Shown here: positions 42,267 through 51,427 of the stretch, one piece after another | Position numbering within the stretch: position 1 is the stretch's first letter | Layout of the letters: every line of letters begins with the position of its first letter | Source of the DNA: Bacteroidaceae bacterium | Lineage (GTDB): Bacteria > Bacteroidota > Bacteroidia > Bacteroidales > Bacteroidaceae | Reading direction: 5' to 3' | DNA: 64,000 nucleotides | NCBI GenBank assembly: GCA_017534815.1 | Contig: JAFXVS010000017.1 | Location: 1-64,000, forward strand | Program-made: the position numbers and the translations under genes | Notes under the pieces: generated by a model | What the model saw: the letters and a program-made list of their open reading frames with translations, nothing else | What the model was told of the DNA's origin: nothing | Database searches by the model: none

Positions 42267-44456
42267 TCAGCGGATGAAGAGGAGTTCGCGGTACTTGGGA
42301 AGTGGCCACGATTCATCATCGACGATGGTCTCGAGTTTGTCCACATGGTAACGGATTTCTTCGAGAAGCGGTGCGACAGTATCGTGATAGGCGATGGCCT
42401 TTTCTCGCTCAGACTCAATACGGTTGGCCACCTTGCGAGCCTCAACCATTTTCTCAACATTCTCGACGATGAAAGACTCGTGGTCAGAAATCAGTTCGAT
42501 AAGATGGAGGTTCTCCTTCGATATCTTCTGTGTCTTCTCTGCTGGGAAGATGTCACGCACCTTGTGGACATTGTCGATCAGCACGGACTGATAGCGAGTG
42601 ACAACAGGAATGATGTGATTGAGACAGAGATCACCAAAAATGCGCGACTCAATCTGAATCTTCTTCGTATAAGTCTCCCACTTGATTTCGTTGCGTGCCT
42701 CCAGTTCAAACCGGGTCATGACGTGAGTCTTACCAAACATCTGGACAGAGGATTCCTTCAGATAATTGTCGAAGACCAGAGGCGCAGAAGTTTCGCAGTC
42801 CAAGCCGCGACGAGCTGCTTCGGCCTTCCATTCGTCGCTGTATCCGTTGCCGTTGAAGATGATGGGTTTGACATGCTTGATGTCCTCACGCACCACTTTA
42901 AGGATGGCGGCCTCCTTGGCTTCGCCCTGCTGAATAAGCGCATCAACACGAGCCTTGAAGTCGATGAAGGCTTCAGCCACAGCAGCATTGAGCATGAGCA
43001 TGGCAGAGGCGCAGTTGGCCTCACTACCCACAGCACGGAACTCAAAGCGATTACCCGTGAAAGCAAAAGGTGACGTTCTGTTGCGGTCGGTATTGTCAAT
43101 CAGCAATTCAGGAATGGACGGGAGGTCGAGTTTGAAGGCTTTCTTTCCTGCCATAGATAGATTGTCATCATCGGCCTTCTCCACATGGTCGAGCAAGTCA
43201 GTGACAGTCTTTCCAAGGAAGGATGAGATGATGGCAGGGGGTGCCTCGTTGGCTCCAAGTCGGTGGGCGTTGGTGGCACTCATGATGGAAGCCTTCATCA
43301 ATCCGTTATGGTCATAAACCGCCTTGAGTGTTTCAACGATGAAGGTGACGAAACGAAGGTTATCCATTGGCGTTTTGCCAGGAGCATGCAGCAGGATGCC
43401 CGTATCGGTGGCGAGGCTCCAGTTCTCGTGCTTACCAGAACCATTCACACCCTTGAAAGGCTTTTCATGCAGCAGGCATCGGAACCCATGCTTGCGTGCC
43501 ACACGCTTCATGATAGCCATCATCAGCATGTTGTGGTCAACAGCGAGATTGGTCTCCTCGAAGATAGGTGCCAACTCGAACTGGTTGGGTGCCACCTCGT
43601 TGTGACGCGTCTTGCAGGGGATGCCAAGTTCAAGCGCCTGAATCTCGATGTCCTTCATGAATTCCTCCACACGTGCAGGAATAGAACCGAAGTAGTGGTC
43701 GTCCATCTGCTGATTTTTGGCAGAGTCGTGACCCATCAGCGTGCGACCCGTCATCACCAAATCGGGACGAGCGGCAAAAAGTGACTCATCGACAAGGAAA
43801 TATTCCTGTTCCCAACCGAGGTTGGAAATCACCTTCTTCACATCAGGATAGAAATACTGAGCCACAGCCGTTGCCGCTTTGTCAACAGCGTGGAGGGCCT
43901 TCTTCAACGGCACCTTGTAATCGAGGGCTTCGCCTGTGTAAGAGATGAAGATGGTCGGAATCATCAGCGTGTCGCCAATGATGAAGACGGGTGATGTAGG
44001 ATCCCATGCAGAGTAACCACGTGCTTCAAACGTAGAACGGATGCCACCCGATGGGAAAGAACTGGCATCAGGCTCTTGCTGAACGAGCAGTTTTCCTTCG
44101 AATTCTTCCACCATACCACCCTTGCCGTCGTGCTCCACAAATCCGTCGTGCTTCTGAGCAGTACCTTCAGTCAGGGGTTGGAACCAGTGGGTATAGTGCG
44201 TCACACTATTCTCGATGGCCCAAGTCTTGATGCCCTGTGCCACAGCGTCGGCAATGGTGCGGTCGAACGGAGCACCGTTGTCAATCACATCACACATTTT
44301 CTCAAAGACCTCAGCAGGCAGATACTTGTGCATCTTCTGACGGTCGAAAACATATTTGCCGAAATATTCACTCGGACGTTCCTTGGGCTGTTCCACATAA
44401 ACAGGAGCACGTTTGAACGCCTCATCCACAACCTTAAATCTAAGTCTTGCAGCCAT
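42267..44456 (-). CDS. glnN: Type III glutamine synthetase
   Basis: GlnN makes glutamine from glutamate, ATP and ammonia. The 729-aa length and the late-positioned catalytic core mark type III, the form usual in Bacteroidota. Visible are the N-terminal FGKYVFDRQKMHKYLP, EQEYFLVDESLF, the metal/ATP region HNEVAPNQFELAPIFEETN, LHEKPFKGVNGSGKHENWSL and NRTSPFAFTGNRFEFRAVGS, with the conserved Glu, His and Arg residues of the family. It faces the fbp gene across a 108-nt divergent promoter region. Confidence 0.96.
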   Translation of the reverse strand: MAARLRFKVVDEAFKRAPVYVEQPKERPSEYFGKYVFDRQKMHKYLPAEVFEKMCDVIDNGAPFDRTIADAVAQGIKTWAIENSVTHYTHWFQPLTEGTAQKHDGFVEHDGKGGMVEEFEGKLLVQQEPDASSFPSGGIRSTFEARGYSAWDPTSPVFIIGDTLMIPTIFISYTGEALDYKVPLKKALHAVDKAATAVAQYFYPDVKKVISNLGWEQEYFLVDESLFAARPDLVMTGRTLMGHDSAKNQQMDDHYFGSIPARVEEFMKDIEIQALELGIPCKTRHNEVAPNQFELAPIFEETNLAVDHNMLMMAIMKRVARKHGFRCLLHEKPFKGVNGSGKHENWSLATDTGILLHAPGKTPMDNLRFVTFIVETLKAVYDHNGLMKASIMSATNAHRLGANEAPPAIISSFLGKTVTDLLDHVEKADDDNLSMAGKKAFKLDLPSIPELLIDNTDRNRTSPFAFTGNRFEFRAVGSEANCASAMLMLNAAVAEAFIDFKARVDALIQQGEAKEAAILKVVREDIKHVKPIIFNGNGYSDEWKAEAARRGLDCETSAPLVFDNYLKESSVQMFGKTHVMTRFELEARNEIKWETYTKKIQIESRIFGDLCLNHIIPVVTRYQSVLIDNVHKVRDIFPAEKTQKISKENLHLIELISDHESFIVENVEKMVEARKVANRIESEREKAIAYHDTVAPLLEEIRYHVDKLETIVDDESWPLPKYRELLFIR

Positions 44457-44486
44457 AATTCTGATGTCAATTATCTAAATTGAATG

Positions 44487-44494
44487 CAAAGTTA
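44487..44494 (-). promoter_or_regulatory. -7 promoter box of glnN
   Basis: The minus strand reads TAACTTTG (exact TAnnTTTG), 30 nt upstream of the ATG. Confidence 0.65.
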
Positions 44495-44538
44495 TAACTT
44501 TTTCAGAAAAAAACATTGCTCATTACAAACATTTTCCT

Positions 44539-44546
44539 TAATTTTG
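44539..44546 (+). promoter_or_regulatory. -7 promoter box of fbp
   Basis: TAATTTTG matches TAnnTTTG and lies 18 nt before the ATG at 44565. It excludes the longer frame that opens at 44484. Confidence 0.65.
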
Positions 44547-44564
44547 TGGCGAAAATGCCTTTAC

Positions 44565-46571
44565 ATGGATTATAAGCGAGAAAACATATTCACCGAAGAG
44601 GAAATCAAGGACGACCTCCGATACTTGCAACTACTGGCACAAAGTTACCCGAATGTGGCAGAAGCGAGTTGTGAGATTATCAATTTGGAAGCCATCCTCA
44701 ACCTGCCGAAACCCACCGAGCACTTCATCAGTGATCCGCACGGTGAGAGCGACGCATTTAACCATGTGTTGCGGAATGCTTCGGGGTATGTGAAGCGGAA
44801 GGTGGAGGAAATCTTCGGCCCTACGCTCCGCTTATCAGAAAAACAAGAGCTCTGCACCCTCATCTACTACCCTGAGGCCAAACTTCAGCGCATCAAGGCG
44901 GCAGAGACGGACATGGAGGATTTCTACATCATCACGCTCAACCAGCTCATCAAAGTGTTGAGGGAGGTGAGTTCGAAATACACACGCAGCAAGATCCGCA
45001 AGGAACTGCCCGAGGAGTTTGGCTACATCATAGAGGAGCTCTTGCATGAAAGTCATAGCGGTGTGGGTGAGAAGCGCCACCAATACTACAATGTGATTGT
45101 GCAGACCATCATCGACACCCAGCGTGCAGACCATTTTGTGGTGTCCATCTGCAACCTCATCCAGCGACTGGCCATCGACCGTCTGCATCTGCTTGGCGAC
45201 ATCTTCGACAGAGGTGCAGGTGCCCATCTCATCATGGAAACGCTAATGAACTATCACCACTTCGACATCGTTTGGGGTAATCATGACATCGAGTGGTTTG
45301 GCGCAGCAGTCGGCAATAGAGCCTGCATCGCCAATGTGCTGAGGCTTTCGCTCAGATATGGCAATCTTGCCACCCTCGAAGACGGCTATGGCATCAACCT
45401 GTTGCCACTCGCCACCTTTGCGATGGAAACCTACAAGGATGATCCTTGCAAGCAATTCACTGCCAACGAACTGAGCAAGGAAAGTCAGCACGACAAGAAG
45501 ACCAACCGCCTCATCGCCCAAATGCACAAGGCCATCACTATCATCCAGTTCAAGGAAGAGGCACGTATCATCGACCGTCATCCAGAGTTCGACATGGCAG
45601 GGAGAAAGATGCTGGAGCACATTTACTTCCAGAACGGAACCTGCTTCATCGAAGGTAAGGAATATGAGATGCTGGACACGTTCCTCCCCACCGTCAGCAA
45701 GGAGAATCCTAATGCGCTGAGCGAAGAAGAAGAACAACTGATGGCCAAGCTGGAACACTCCTTCAGAACGAGCGACAAACTGCAACGCCATATCCAATGT
45801 CTGCTGGCACATGGCAGCATGTACTCCATCGCCAACAGCAATTTGATGTATCACGGTACAATGCCACTCAATGCAGACGGTTCGTTGAAGGAAGTGACGA
45901 TTGGCGAGAAGAAATACAAGGGCATCGCGCTGATGAAGAAACTTGGACATTTGGTTCGCGAGGCTTTCAACAATGACACGCCCAAAGAACGGAAGAGTTA
46001 CGCCAAAGACTACATCTGGTATCTGTGGTGCGGCAAGGACTCTCCCCTCTTCGACAAGGACAAGATGACCACCTTCGAACGCTACTTCATCAAGGACAAG
46101 TCCACTCATGCTGAGACGAAGGGCTACTATTACCAGTACAACAACGACGAGAAGACCGTTGATATGATTCTCGACGATTTCGGCGTGGAAGGGAAGCATC
46201 GCCACATCATCAACGGCCACACACCCGTCAAGGTGTTGAAAGGCGAAACGCCCATCAAGGCAAATGGCAAGCTGCTCGTCATCGACGGAGGCTTCTCACG
46301 TGCCTATCAGCCAGAAACTGGTATTGCCGGCTACACACTCACCTTCCACAGTCGAGGGCTCGAGCTGGTGCAGCATCAGCCTTTCCGCTCTGCTGAAGAT
46401 GCCATCCAAAATGGTGATGACATCAAGAGTTCGACCCAGATTGTAGAACTGAGTTCGCAACGCATGTATGTGAAAGATACCGACAAGGGGAAGGTGCTCC
46501 GTGCTAAAGTGGAGAACTTGAAGCGGCTGCTCTTTGCCTATCGACATGGTTTCATCAAGGAAATCAAATAA
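44565..46571 (+). CDS. fbp: Class III fructose-1,6-bisphosphatase
   Basis: The enzyme hydrolyses fructose-1,6-bisphosphate in gluconeogenesis. The 668-aa protein belongs to the metallophosphoesterase-fold class III found in Firmicutes and Bacteroidota: FISDPHGESDAFNHVL (metal ligands Asp, His), LLGDIFDRGAGAHLIM and WGNHDIEWFGA form the first three metal blocks, and HIINGHTPVKVLKGETP and LLVIDGGFSRAYQ give the later ligands. The start MDYKRENIFTEEE is chosen because it lies just after the -7 box. Confidence 0.95.
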   Translation: MDYKRENIFTEEEIKDDLRYLQLLAQSYPNVAEASCEIINLEAILNLPKPTEHFISDPHGESDAFNHVLRNASGYVKRKVEEIFGPTLRLSEKQELCTLIYYPEAKLQRIKAAETDMEDFYIITLNQLIKVLREVSSKYTRSKIRKELPEEFGYIIEELLHESHSGVGEKRHQYYNVIVQTIIDTQRADHFVVSICNLIQRLAIDRLHLLGDIFDRGAGAHLIMETLMNYHHFDIVWGNHDIEWFGAAVGNRACIANVLRLSLRYGNLATLEDGYGINLLPLATFAMETYKDDPCKQFTANELSKESQHDKKTNRLIAQMHKAITIIQFKEEARIIDRHPEFDMAGRKMLEHIYFQNGTCFIEGKEYEMLDTFLPTVSKENPNALSEEEEQLMAKLEHSFRTSDKLQRHIQCLLAHGSMYSIANSNLMYHGTMPLNADGSLKEVTIGEKKYKGIALMKKLGHLVREAFNNDTPKERKSYAKDYIWYLWCGKDSPLFDKDKMTTFERYFIKDKSTHAETKGYYYQYNNDEKTVDMILDDFGVEGKHRHIINGHTPVKVLKGETPIKANGKLLVIDGGFSRAYQPETGIAGYTLTFHSRGLELVQHQPFRSAEDAIQNGDDIKSSTQIVELSSQRMYVKDTDKGKVLRAKVENLKRLLFAYRHGFIKEIK

Positions 46572-46669
46572 GATGAAAAGAAAGAGACGATGATAAGATA
46601 TTACACATTATATAATATATAGCAACAAATAAAACAAACATAGTATTAATTCCTAAACCAAAAAAGCGT

Positions 46670-47437
46670 ATGAAGAAACTATTACTCATGACAGCTTTTG
46701 CACTGGGTTGCATCAGCATGTCGGCTCAGAAATCTTTGACTCTGAGCACTTATCAGGGAACAGACCTCGCAAAGTACGATGGTCAGACCATGAATGTGAC
46801 CGTTAGTCGTTATCTCTTCACGGGATGGAACACCATCTCACTCCCCTTCGCTATGACGGAGGCACAGGTGAACGAGGCTTTCGGCAGCGATTGCAAACTC
46901 GAAAAACTGGTGGGCGTTGAGAACGACGGTTTCGACGTGAAACTCAACTTCCAAGATTGTAAGTCAGAGGGTATCAAGCCTAACACACCTTACATTCTCT
47001 TCTACACAGGCGAGAACGGCTCGAAGAAGTTCGTGGCAGAGAACGCGCTCATCGTGAATGGCGTTTCCAAAGTTATGTTCACGGCTGAAGGCTCTGGCGA
47101 AACTGTCACTATGGCTGCCGCTCAACAGCAGCTTGATGCTAATGGCTTGTATGGTATCCTTGCCAAGGACAACAGCGAAGCAGCATTCGTCAATGCAGAA
47201 GCCAGCACCAACGGCTTCTATGCTACCCGTTGCTACGTGAAGATGTCGAACGGCACCTCCACACTGCTGAAGACCAACCACATCGCAGCAGGAGAGACTA
47301 CCAACATCCAGTCTGTTGCCAATGCTGACGAGCAGGTGGCTGTGTACAACCTCTCAGGTGTGAAAGTGGCTGACAGCATCGAAGGTCTTGAGCCTGGCAT
47401 CTATGTAGTGAAGGGCAAGACTGTGGTTGTGAAGTAA
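46670..47437 (+). CDS. Secreted protein with C-terminal VYNLSGVKV-type tail
   Basis: The 255-aa protein has a signal peptide (MKKLLLMTAFALGCISMSAQ) and a middle part of beta-strand character with no known domain name (TGWNTISLPFAMTEAQVNEA is a segment seen in many Bacteroidota secreted proteins). The last 30 residues, VAVYNLSGVKVADSIEG then LEPGIYVVKGKTVVVK, resemble the type A C-terminal sorting region of type IX secretion substrates, and similar tails are frequent in Prevotella. Whether this organism uses such secretion cannot be judged here. Function is unknown. Confidence 0.7.
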   Translation: MKKLLLMTAFALGCISMSAQKSLTLSTYQGTDLAKYDGQTMNVTVSRYLFTGWNTISLPFAMTEAQVNEAFGSDCKLEKLVGVENDGFDVKLNFQDCKSEGIKPNTPYILFYTGENGSKKFVAENALIVNGVSKVMFTAEGSGETVTMAAAQQQLDANGLYGILAKDNSEAAFVNAEASTNGFYATRCYVKMSNGTSTLLKTNHIAAGETTNIQSVANADEQVAVYNLSGVKVADSIEGLEPGIYVVKGKTVVVK

Positions 47438-47464
47438 GGTGCGAATTTTGTAAAACTCGCGAAT

Positions 47465-48445
47465 ATGGCATCATCTATAGAAGATTTCATCAACCGCACT
47501 GCATCGAACATGAATGCAGGCATCAAAGGGAAAATCGAAGATGGCAGTTTCAATCGACTGGGTGAAGGTTTGAGCGAAGGTGTCAGCGGCATTGCTGCGG
47601 GCATGATCAGCTTCATCGATATGGCCAAAGGCGCCTTTGGAAAACTCAATGAGAAAGCAAGCTCATTAGGAAAATCCAAGCAACCAGCCACACCGCCACA
47701 GTCTTCATTGCAGACGCCACCTCCAACGCAAGCGGCTGCACCGACACCTGCGCCAGCCCCAGTGCCAACACCTATGCCTGTACAAGCTTCAGACGATTTC
47801 ATTGCTCGTCTGGCACAGGAGTACAATCTGGGAGCAGATGAGATGACGCTCTTTGGCAGCGCACGTCTGATGGCACAAACAGGACTCTTCTTCGCCAACT
47901 GCGACGGGAACTACAGCGACCGCGAACGTCAATGCATCGAAGACTTCAAGTCCATGATGATGGGGAATGTGGATGGTGTAAACCGTGATGCCCTCTGTCA
48001 TATCTTCGATGATATCGACCACATCTATAGCTTGGAGGATATTCTGGCGATGACCCGTCGATTGGTGAACGGCATGCAAGACGATGAACGCGAGAATGTC
48101 ATCAACAGCATCGATGATTTCATCACACAGGTGTTGGCTGCCGAATATCATGAAGACGGCTCTGAGCAGGCGTATTATGAGCGCTGGAAGCAGGAAGTCA
48201 GAAATCGTGACATTGTGGAAGAAGCACTAGTCGTAGAAGTGCCTCCAGTCGTGGAGACGCCACCAGTTGTAGAGACATCCCCAGTTGTAGAGACATCCCC
48301 AGTTGTAGAAACATCCCCAGTTGTAGAAACGCCCCAGATTGTGGAAGAACCTGAGGCATCCTACGTCTTCTGTGCACAATGCGGGCAGAAGAATCCTGCG
48401 GACGCATCGTTCTGCTGTGCATGCGGCACACCGATACAAAAATAA
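47465..48445 (+). CDS. TerB-like protein with zinc ribbon and VVETSP repeats
   Basis: The 326-aa protein has an N-terminal helical part (SIEDFINRTASNMNAGIKGK), a Pro/Ala-rich linker (about 80-110), a TerB-like helical domain (about 115-220: FFANCDGNYSDRERQCIEDF is the acidic core block), a tandem hexapeptide repeat region (about 255-295, PPVVET and SPVVET units), and a C-terminal zinc ribbon with two Cys-x-x-Cys pairs (FCAQCGQ and FCCACGT). No signal peptide. Zinc ribbon plus TerB suggests a scaffold or regulator; the function is not known. It follows the secreted-protein gene by 27 nt. Confidence 0.75.
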   Translation: MASSIEDFINRTASNMNAGIKGKIEDGSFNRLGEGLSEGVSGIAAGMISFIDMAKGAFGKLNEKASSLGKSKQPATPPQSSLQTPPPTQAAAPTPAPAPVPTPMPVQASDDFIARLAQEYNLGADEMTLFGSARLMAQTGLFFANCDGNYSDRERQCIEDFKSMMMGNVDGVNRDALCHIFDDIDHIYSLEDILAMTRRLVNGMQDDERENVINSIDDFITQVLAAEYHEDGSEQAYYERWKQEVRNRDIVEEALVVEVPPVVETPPVVETSPVVETSPVVETSPVVETPQIVEEPEASYVFCAQCGQKNPADASFCCACGTPIQK

Positions 48446-48473
48446 CGGCTAAAGACTACATTTAGACAGAAAG

Positions 48474-48515
48474 GGAAGAAATTTACACGGAATGTTGAAA
48501 TTTCTTCCTTTTTTG
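48474..48515 (+). terminator. Terminator after the TerB/zinc-ribbon gene
   Basis: A perfect 11-bp stem, GGAAGAAATTT (48474-48484) with AAATTTCTTCC (48498-48508), is followed by TTTTTT. Confidence 0.85.
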
Positions 48516-48547
48516 TTTGTCTATTTGCGAGAAAAGCATTTACTTTG
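48516..48547 (+). promoter_or_regulatory. Promoter of the trp operon
   Basis: TTTG at 48516-48519 and TTACTTTG at 48540-48547 (one mismatch from TAnnTTTG) with a 20-nt spacer, about 50 nt before the leader peptide start. Confidence 0.6.
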
Positions 48548-48596
48548 CACTCGAAATCAGTCCACATCGGGGGCGACATTCAAATACAAACAGAAA

Positions 48597-48656
48597 ATGA
48601 CAAAGATATTCAATGCATATTGGTGGTGGCAGAACTTAGGATTCAAACAATCGTAA
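48597..48656 (+). CDS. trpL: trp operon leader peptide with three consecutive Trp codons
   Basis: A 19-codon open frame encodes MTKIFNAYWWWQNLGFKQS. Codons 9-11 are TGG TGG TGG (48621-48629), the classic arrangement for transcription attenuation by tryptophan starvation. It ends inside ATCGTAAGT (48650-48658), which is exactly complementary to ACTTACGAT (48719-48727) in the terminator hairpin downstream. Stalling at the Trp codons would leave that segment free to pair and block terminator formation. The layout parallels E. coli trpL, but the sequence is unrelated. Confidence 0.85.
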   Translation: MTKIFNAYWWWQNLGFKQS

Positions 48657-48739
48657 GTCCATTGGTCATGCCTCTATGCAAAGATAAACATAAAGCATAG
48701 CACAAAAGAGCCTGTCGTACTTACGATAGGCTCTTTTTT
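48650..48739 (+). promoter_or_regulatory. trp attenuator (antiterminator and terminator)
   Basis: The terminator stem is AGAGCCTGTCGTA (48707-48719) with TACGATAGGCTCT (48722-48734), one G-U pair, followed by TTTTTT to 48739. The competing antiterminator pairs 48650-48658 with 48719-48727 (9 bp, perfect). A further small stem, CTATGC (48674-48679) with GCATAG (48695-48700), lies between. The trpB start at 48770 is 31 nt beyond the T-run. Confidence 0.85.
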
Positions 48740-48769
48740 ATGATTGAAAACTTAAAACAACACGAATAT

Positions 48770-49954
48770 ATGGATTATCAAGTAAATGACGAAGGCTTCT
48801 ACGGACAGTTCGGCGGAGCCTACATTCCAGAGATTCTCTACAAGACGGTGGAAGATCTGAAGAAAAGTTATCTCCCCATCATCGAGAGCGATGAGTTCAA
48901 GAAAGAGTATCATGCCCTGCTGAAGGATTATGTGGGTCGCCCTTCCCCCCTCTACTTTGCCAAGCGCATGAGTGAGAAGTACGGATGCCAACTATATCTG
49001 AAGCGTGAAGACCTGAACCACACGGGTGCCCACAAAATCAACAATGCGTTGGGACAGATTCTGTTGGCGAAGAAATTAGGCAAATCTCGCATCATCGCCG
49101 AGACGGGTGCCGGTCAACATGGTGTGGCAACGGCTACTGCCTGTGCGCTGATGGACATGCCTTGCACCGTCTATCAAGGAGCACTCGATGTGCAACGTCA
49201 GCATGTGAATGTGGAGCGTATGAAGATGCTGGGCGCAACGGTGGTGCCAGTGGAGAGCGGCAACAAGACCTTGAAAGATGCTACCAATGAAGCCATTCGC
49301 GACTGGTGTAATCATCCTGCCGACACGTTCTACATCATCGGCAGCACGGTGGGTCCACATCCTTATCCCGACATGGTGGCTCGCTTGCAGTCAGTCATCA
49401 GCGAGGAGATCAAATGGCAGTTGAAAGAGAAAATCGGTCGTGACTATCCCGATGTGATGATGGCTTGTGTGGGCGGAGGTTCCAACGCAGCGGGCAGCAT
49501 CTATCACTACCTGAACGACGAGCGTGTGAAGTTCATCCTTGGCGAAGCTGGCGGTCTGGGCATCGAGACAGGTCAGACGGCAGCAAGTCTGCAAGTCGGT
49601 ACGGTGGGCATTCTGCATGGCAGCCGCATCAAGTTGATGCAGACTGATGACGGACAAATCATCGAACCATACTCCATCTCAGCAGGCCTTGATTATCCTG
49701 GCACGGGTCCACTCCACTGCAATCTTTATGAAACAAATCGCGCACAAGTGTTAGCAGCCAATGATGACGAGGCGCTTCAGGCAGCCTTCGAACTGACCCG
49801 CATGGAAGGCATCATCCCTGCGCTCGAAAGCGCACACGCTTTGGCCTTGTTGCCCAAGGTGAAGGATCAGTTCACCAAAGACACAGTGGTGGTGCTCACG
49901 GTCAGCGGACGTGGAGATAAGGATTTGGACACCTATTTAAAACATCAAAAATAA
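48770..49954 (+). CDS. trpB: Tryptophan synthase beta chain
   Basis: TrpB condenses indole with serine using PLP. With the ATG at 48770 it is 394 aa, the usual length, and begins [20 protein letters not shown]. The PLP Lys is in [13 protein letters not shown], the catalytic Glu is in [15 protein letters not shown], and the phosphate loop is GGGSNAAG. An ATG at 48740 would add 10 residues but lies directly behind the terminator T-run with no room for a ribosome site. It is placed first in the operon, separately from trpA, which closes it. Confidence 0.95.
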   Translation: MDYQVNDEGFYGQFGGAYIPEILYKTVEDLKKSYLPIIESDEFKKEYHALLKDYVGRPSPLYFAKRMSEKYGCQLYLKREDLNHTGAHKINNALGQILLAKKLGKSRIIAETGAGQHGVATATACALMDMPCTVYQGALDVQRQHVNVERMKMLGATVVPVESGNKTLKDATNEAIRDWCNHPADTFYIIGSTVGPHPYPDMVARLQSVISEEIKWQLKEKIGRDYPDVMMACVGGGSNAAGSIYHYLNDERVKFILGEAGGLGIETGQTAASLQVGTVGILHGSRIKLMQTDDGQIIEPYSISAGLDYPGTGPLHCNLYETNRAQVLAANDDEALQAAFELTRMEGIIPALESAHALALLPKVKDQFTKDTVVVLTVSGRGDKDLDTYLKHQK

Positions 49955-49960
49955 GAAGCC

Positions 49961-51385
49961 ATGTACAATTATCATACAGCCTCAAAGAAAATTTTGGGCG
50001 ATCTCAACACCCCTGTGAGCGTCTATCTGAGAGTGCGCGACGCCTATCCGCAGAGTGCACTGATGGAATGCTCCGACTATCATGACGGAAAGAACTCGCG
50101 TTCGTTCATCTGCCTTCACCCCATCGGCAGCGTATCGGTGGAACACGGCGTGGGCGTGATGAGATTTCCTGACGGAGAGGAAACCCGCATGCCCATTACA
50201 GATGGCCACAACACAGCACAACTTATCAACGGATTTCTGGGGCAGTTCCGCATCGAAGGCGAGCACAAGAACGACTGCGGTCTCTATGGCTACACGACCT
50301 TCAATGCTGTGCGTTACTTCGAGCACATCGACGTGAAGGACGAGACGCAAGCCAAGAACGACGCGCCCGACCTCCTTTACATCCTCTACAAGGACTACAT
50401 CATCTTCGACCACTTCAAGAATGAGGTGACAATCATCGAATTACTGGCAGAGGATGAGGAAGATGACCTCGACCAGCTGGAGCATGATGTGAACAACCGC
50501 CCCTATCAGCAGTACGGATTCCGTCCTGTGGGTGATTACACATCGACGCTGACTGACGACGAGCATCGTGAGAACATCCGTCGGGGCATCCGTCATTGCT
50601 TGCGTGGCGATGTCTTCCAGATTGTGCTCTCAAGACGTTTCAAGCAGCAGTACGAAGGTGATGACTTCAAACTCTATCGTGCCCTCCGCAGCATCAACCC
50701 CTCTCCCTACCTCTTCTATATGGACTTCGGCGGTTTCCGCATCTTTGGCTCCAGCCCTGAGACACACTGCCGTATCGAGTCGGTGCCCTGCGCCTCTCCC
50801 ACAGAAACTTGTTTCCGTGCTTACATCGATCCCATCGCCGGCACCACCAAGCGCACTGGTGATGCAGAGCAAGACCGACAGAACGCGCTCTATCTGAAAA
50901 ACGACCCCAAGGAGAATGCCGAGCACGTGATGCTGGTGGACCTCGCCCGCAATGACCTCAGCCGAAACTGCCACGATGTGAAGGTTGATTTTTACAAGGA
51001 TATGCAGTTCTACAGCCACGTTATCCATCTCGTCTCTCGTGTCAGCGGAACACTTGATGCAGACAAAGACCCTGTGCAGGCATTCATCGACACTTTCCCT
51101 GCTGGCACCCTCTCTGGCGCCCCAAAGGTTCGAGCCATGCAGCTCATCTCGGAATACGAGCCACACAATCGTGGTGCTTACGGAGGATGTGTCGGCAGCA
51201 TCGGATTCGACGGCAGCCTCAATCAGGCCATCACCATCCGCACCTTCGTCTCACGCAACAATGAGCTCTGGTTCCAAGCCGGTGGAGGCATCGTGGCCAA
51301 GAGCGATGTGGAGTACGAACTCCAAGAAGTGAATAACAAACTCGGCGCGCTCCGCAAGGCCATCAGCATTGCCGAACAACTTTGA
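49961..51385 (+). CDS. trpE: Anthranilate synthase component I
   Basis: TrpE converts chorismate to anthranilate with ammonia from TrpG. The 474-aa protein has the N-terminal region with the feedback-site block LMECSDYHDGKNSRSFI, where Trp binds in homologues, and the chorismate-binding C-terminal domain with LRGDVFQIVLSRRF, PSPYLFYMDFGGFRIFGSSP, the catalytic motif EHVMLVDLARNDLSR and AGTLSGAPKVRAM. It starts 6 nt after trpB. Confidence 0.95.
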   Translation: MYNYHTASKKILGDLNTPVSVYLRVRDAYPQSALMECSDYHDGKNSRSFICLHPIGSVSVEHGVGVMRFPDGEETRMPITDGHNTAQLINGFLGQFRIEGEHKNDCGLYGYTTFNAVRYFEHIDVKDETQAKNDAPDLLYILYKDYIIFDHFKNEVTIIELLAEDEEDDLDQLEHDVNNRPYQQYGFRPVGDYTSTLTDDEHRENIRRGIRHCLRGDVFQIVLSRRFKQQYEGDDFKLYRALRSINPSPYLFYMDFGGFRIFGSSPETHCRIESVPCASPTETCFRAYIDPIAGTTKRTGDAEQDRQNALYLKNDPKENAEHVMLVDLARNDLSRNCHDVKVDFYKDMQFYSHVIHLVSRVSGTLDADKDPVQAFIDTFPAGTLSGAPKVRAMQLISEYEPHNRGAYGGCVGSIGFDGSLNQAITIRTFVSRNNELWFQAGGGIVAKSDVEYELQEVNNKLGALRKAISIAEQL

Positions 51386-51427
51386 TTCCCATTATTCCCA
51401 TCAACTACCATAACTTCCATCATTCCC

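Noticed and set aside
44484..44564. N-terminal extension of fbp
   Set aside because: The extension crosses the -7 box at 44539-44546, so it would lie upstream of the transcript start.
45243..46220. 325-codon minus-strand open frame within fbp
   Set aside because: It is a shadow of the class III fructose-bisphosphatase, whose metal motifs are all in the plus frame.
48740..48769. Upstream ATG for trpB
   Set aside because: It follows the attenuator T-run immediately, leaving no room for ribosome binding, and adds residues absent from usual TrpB proteins.
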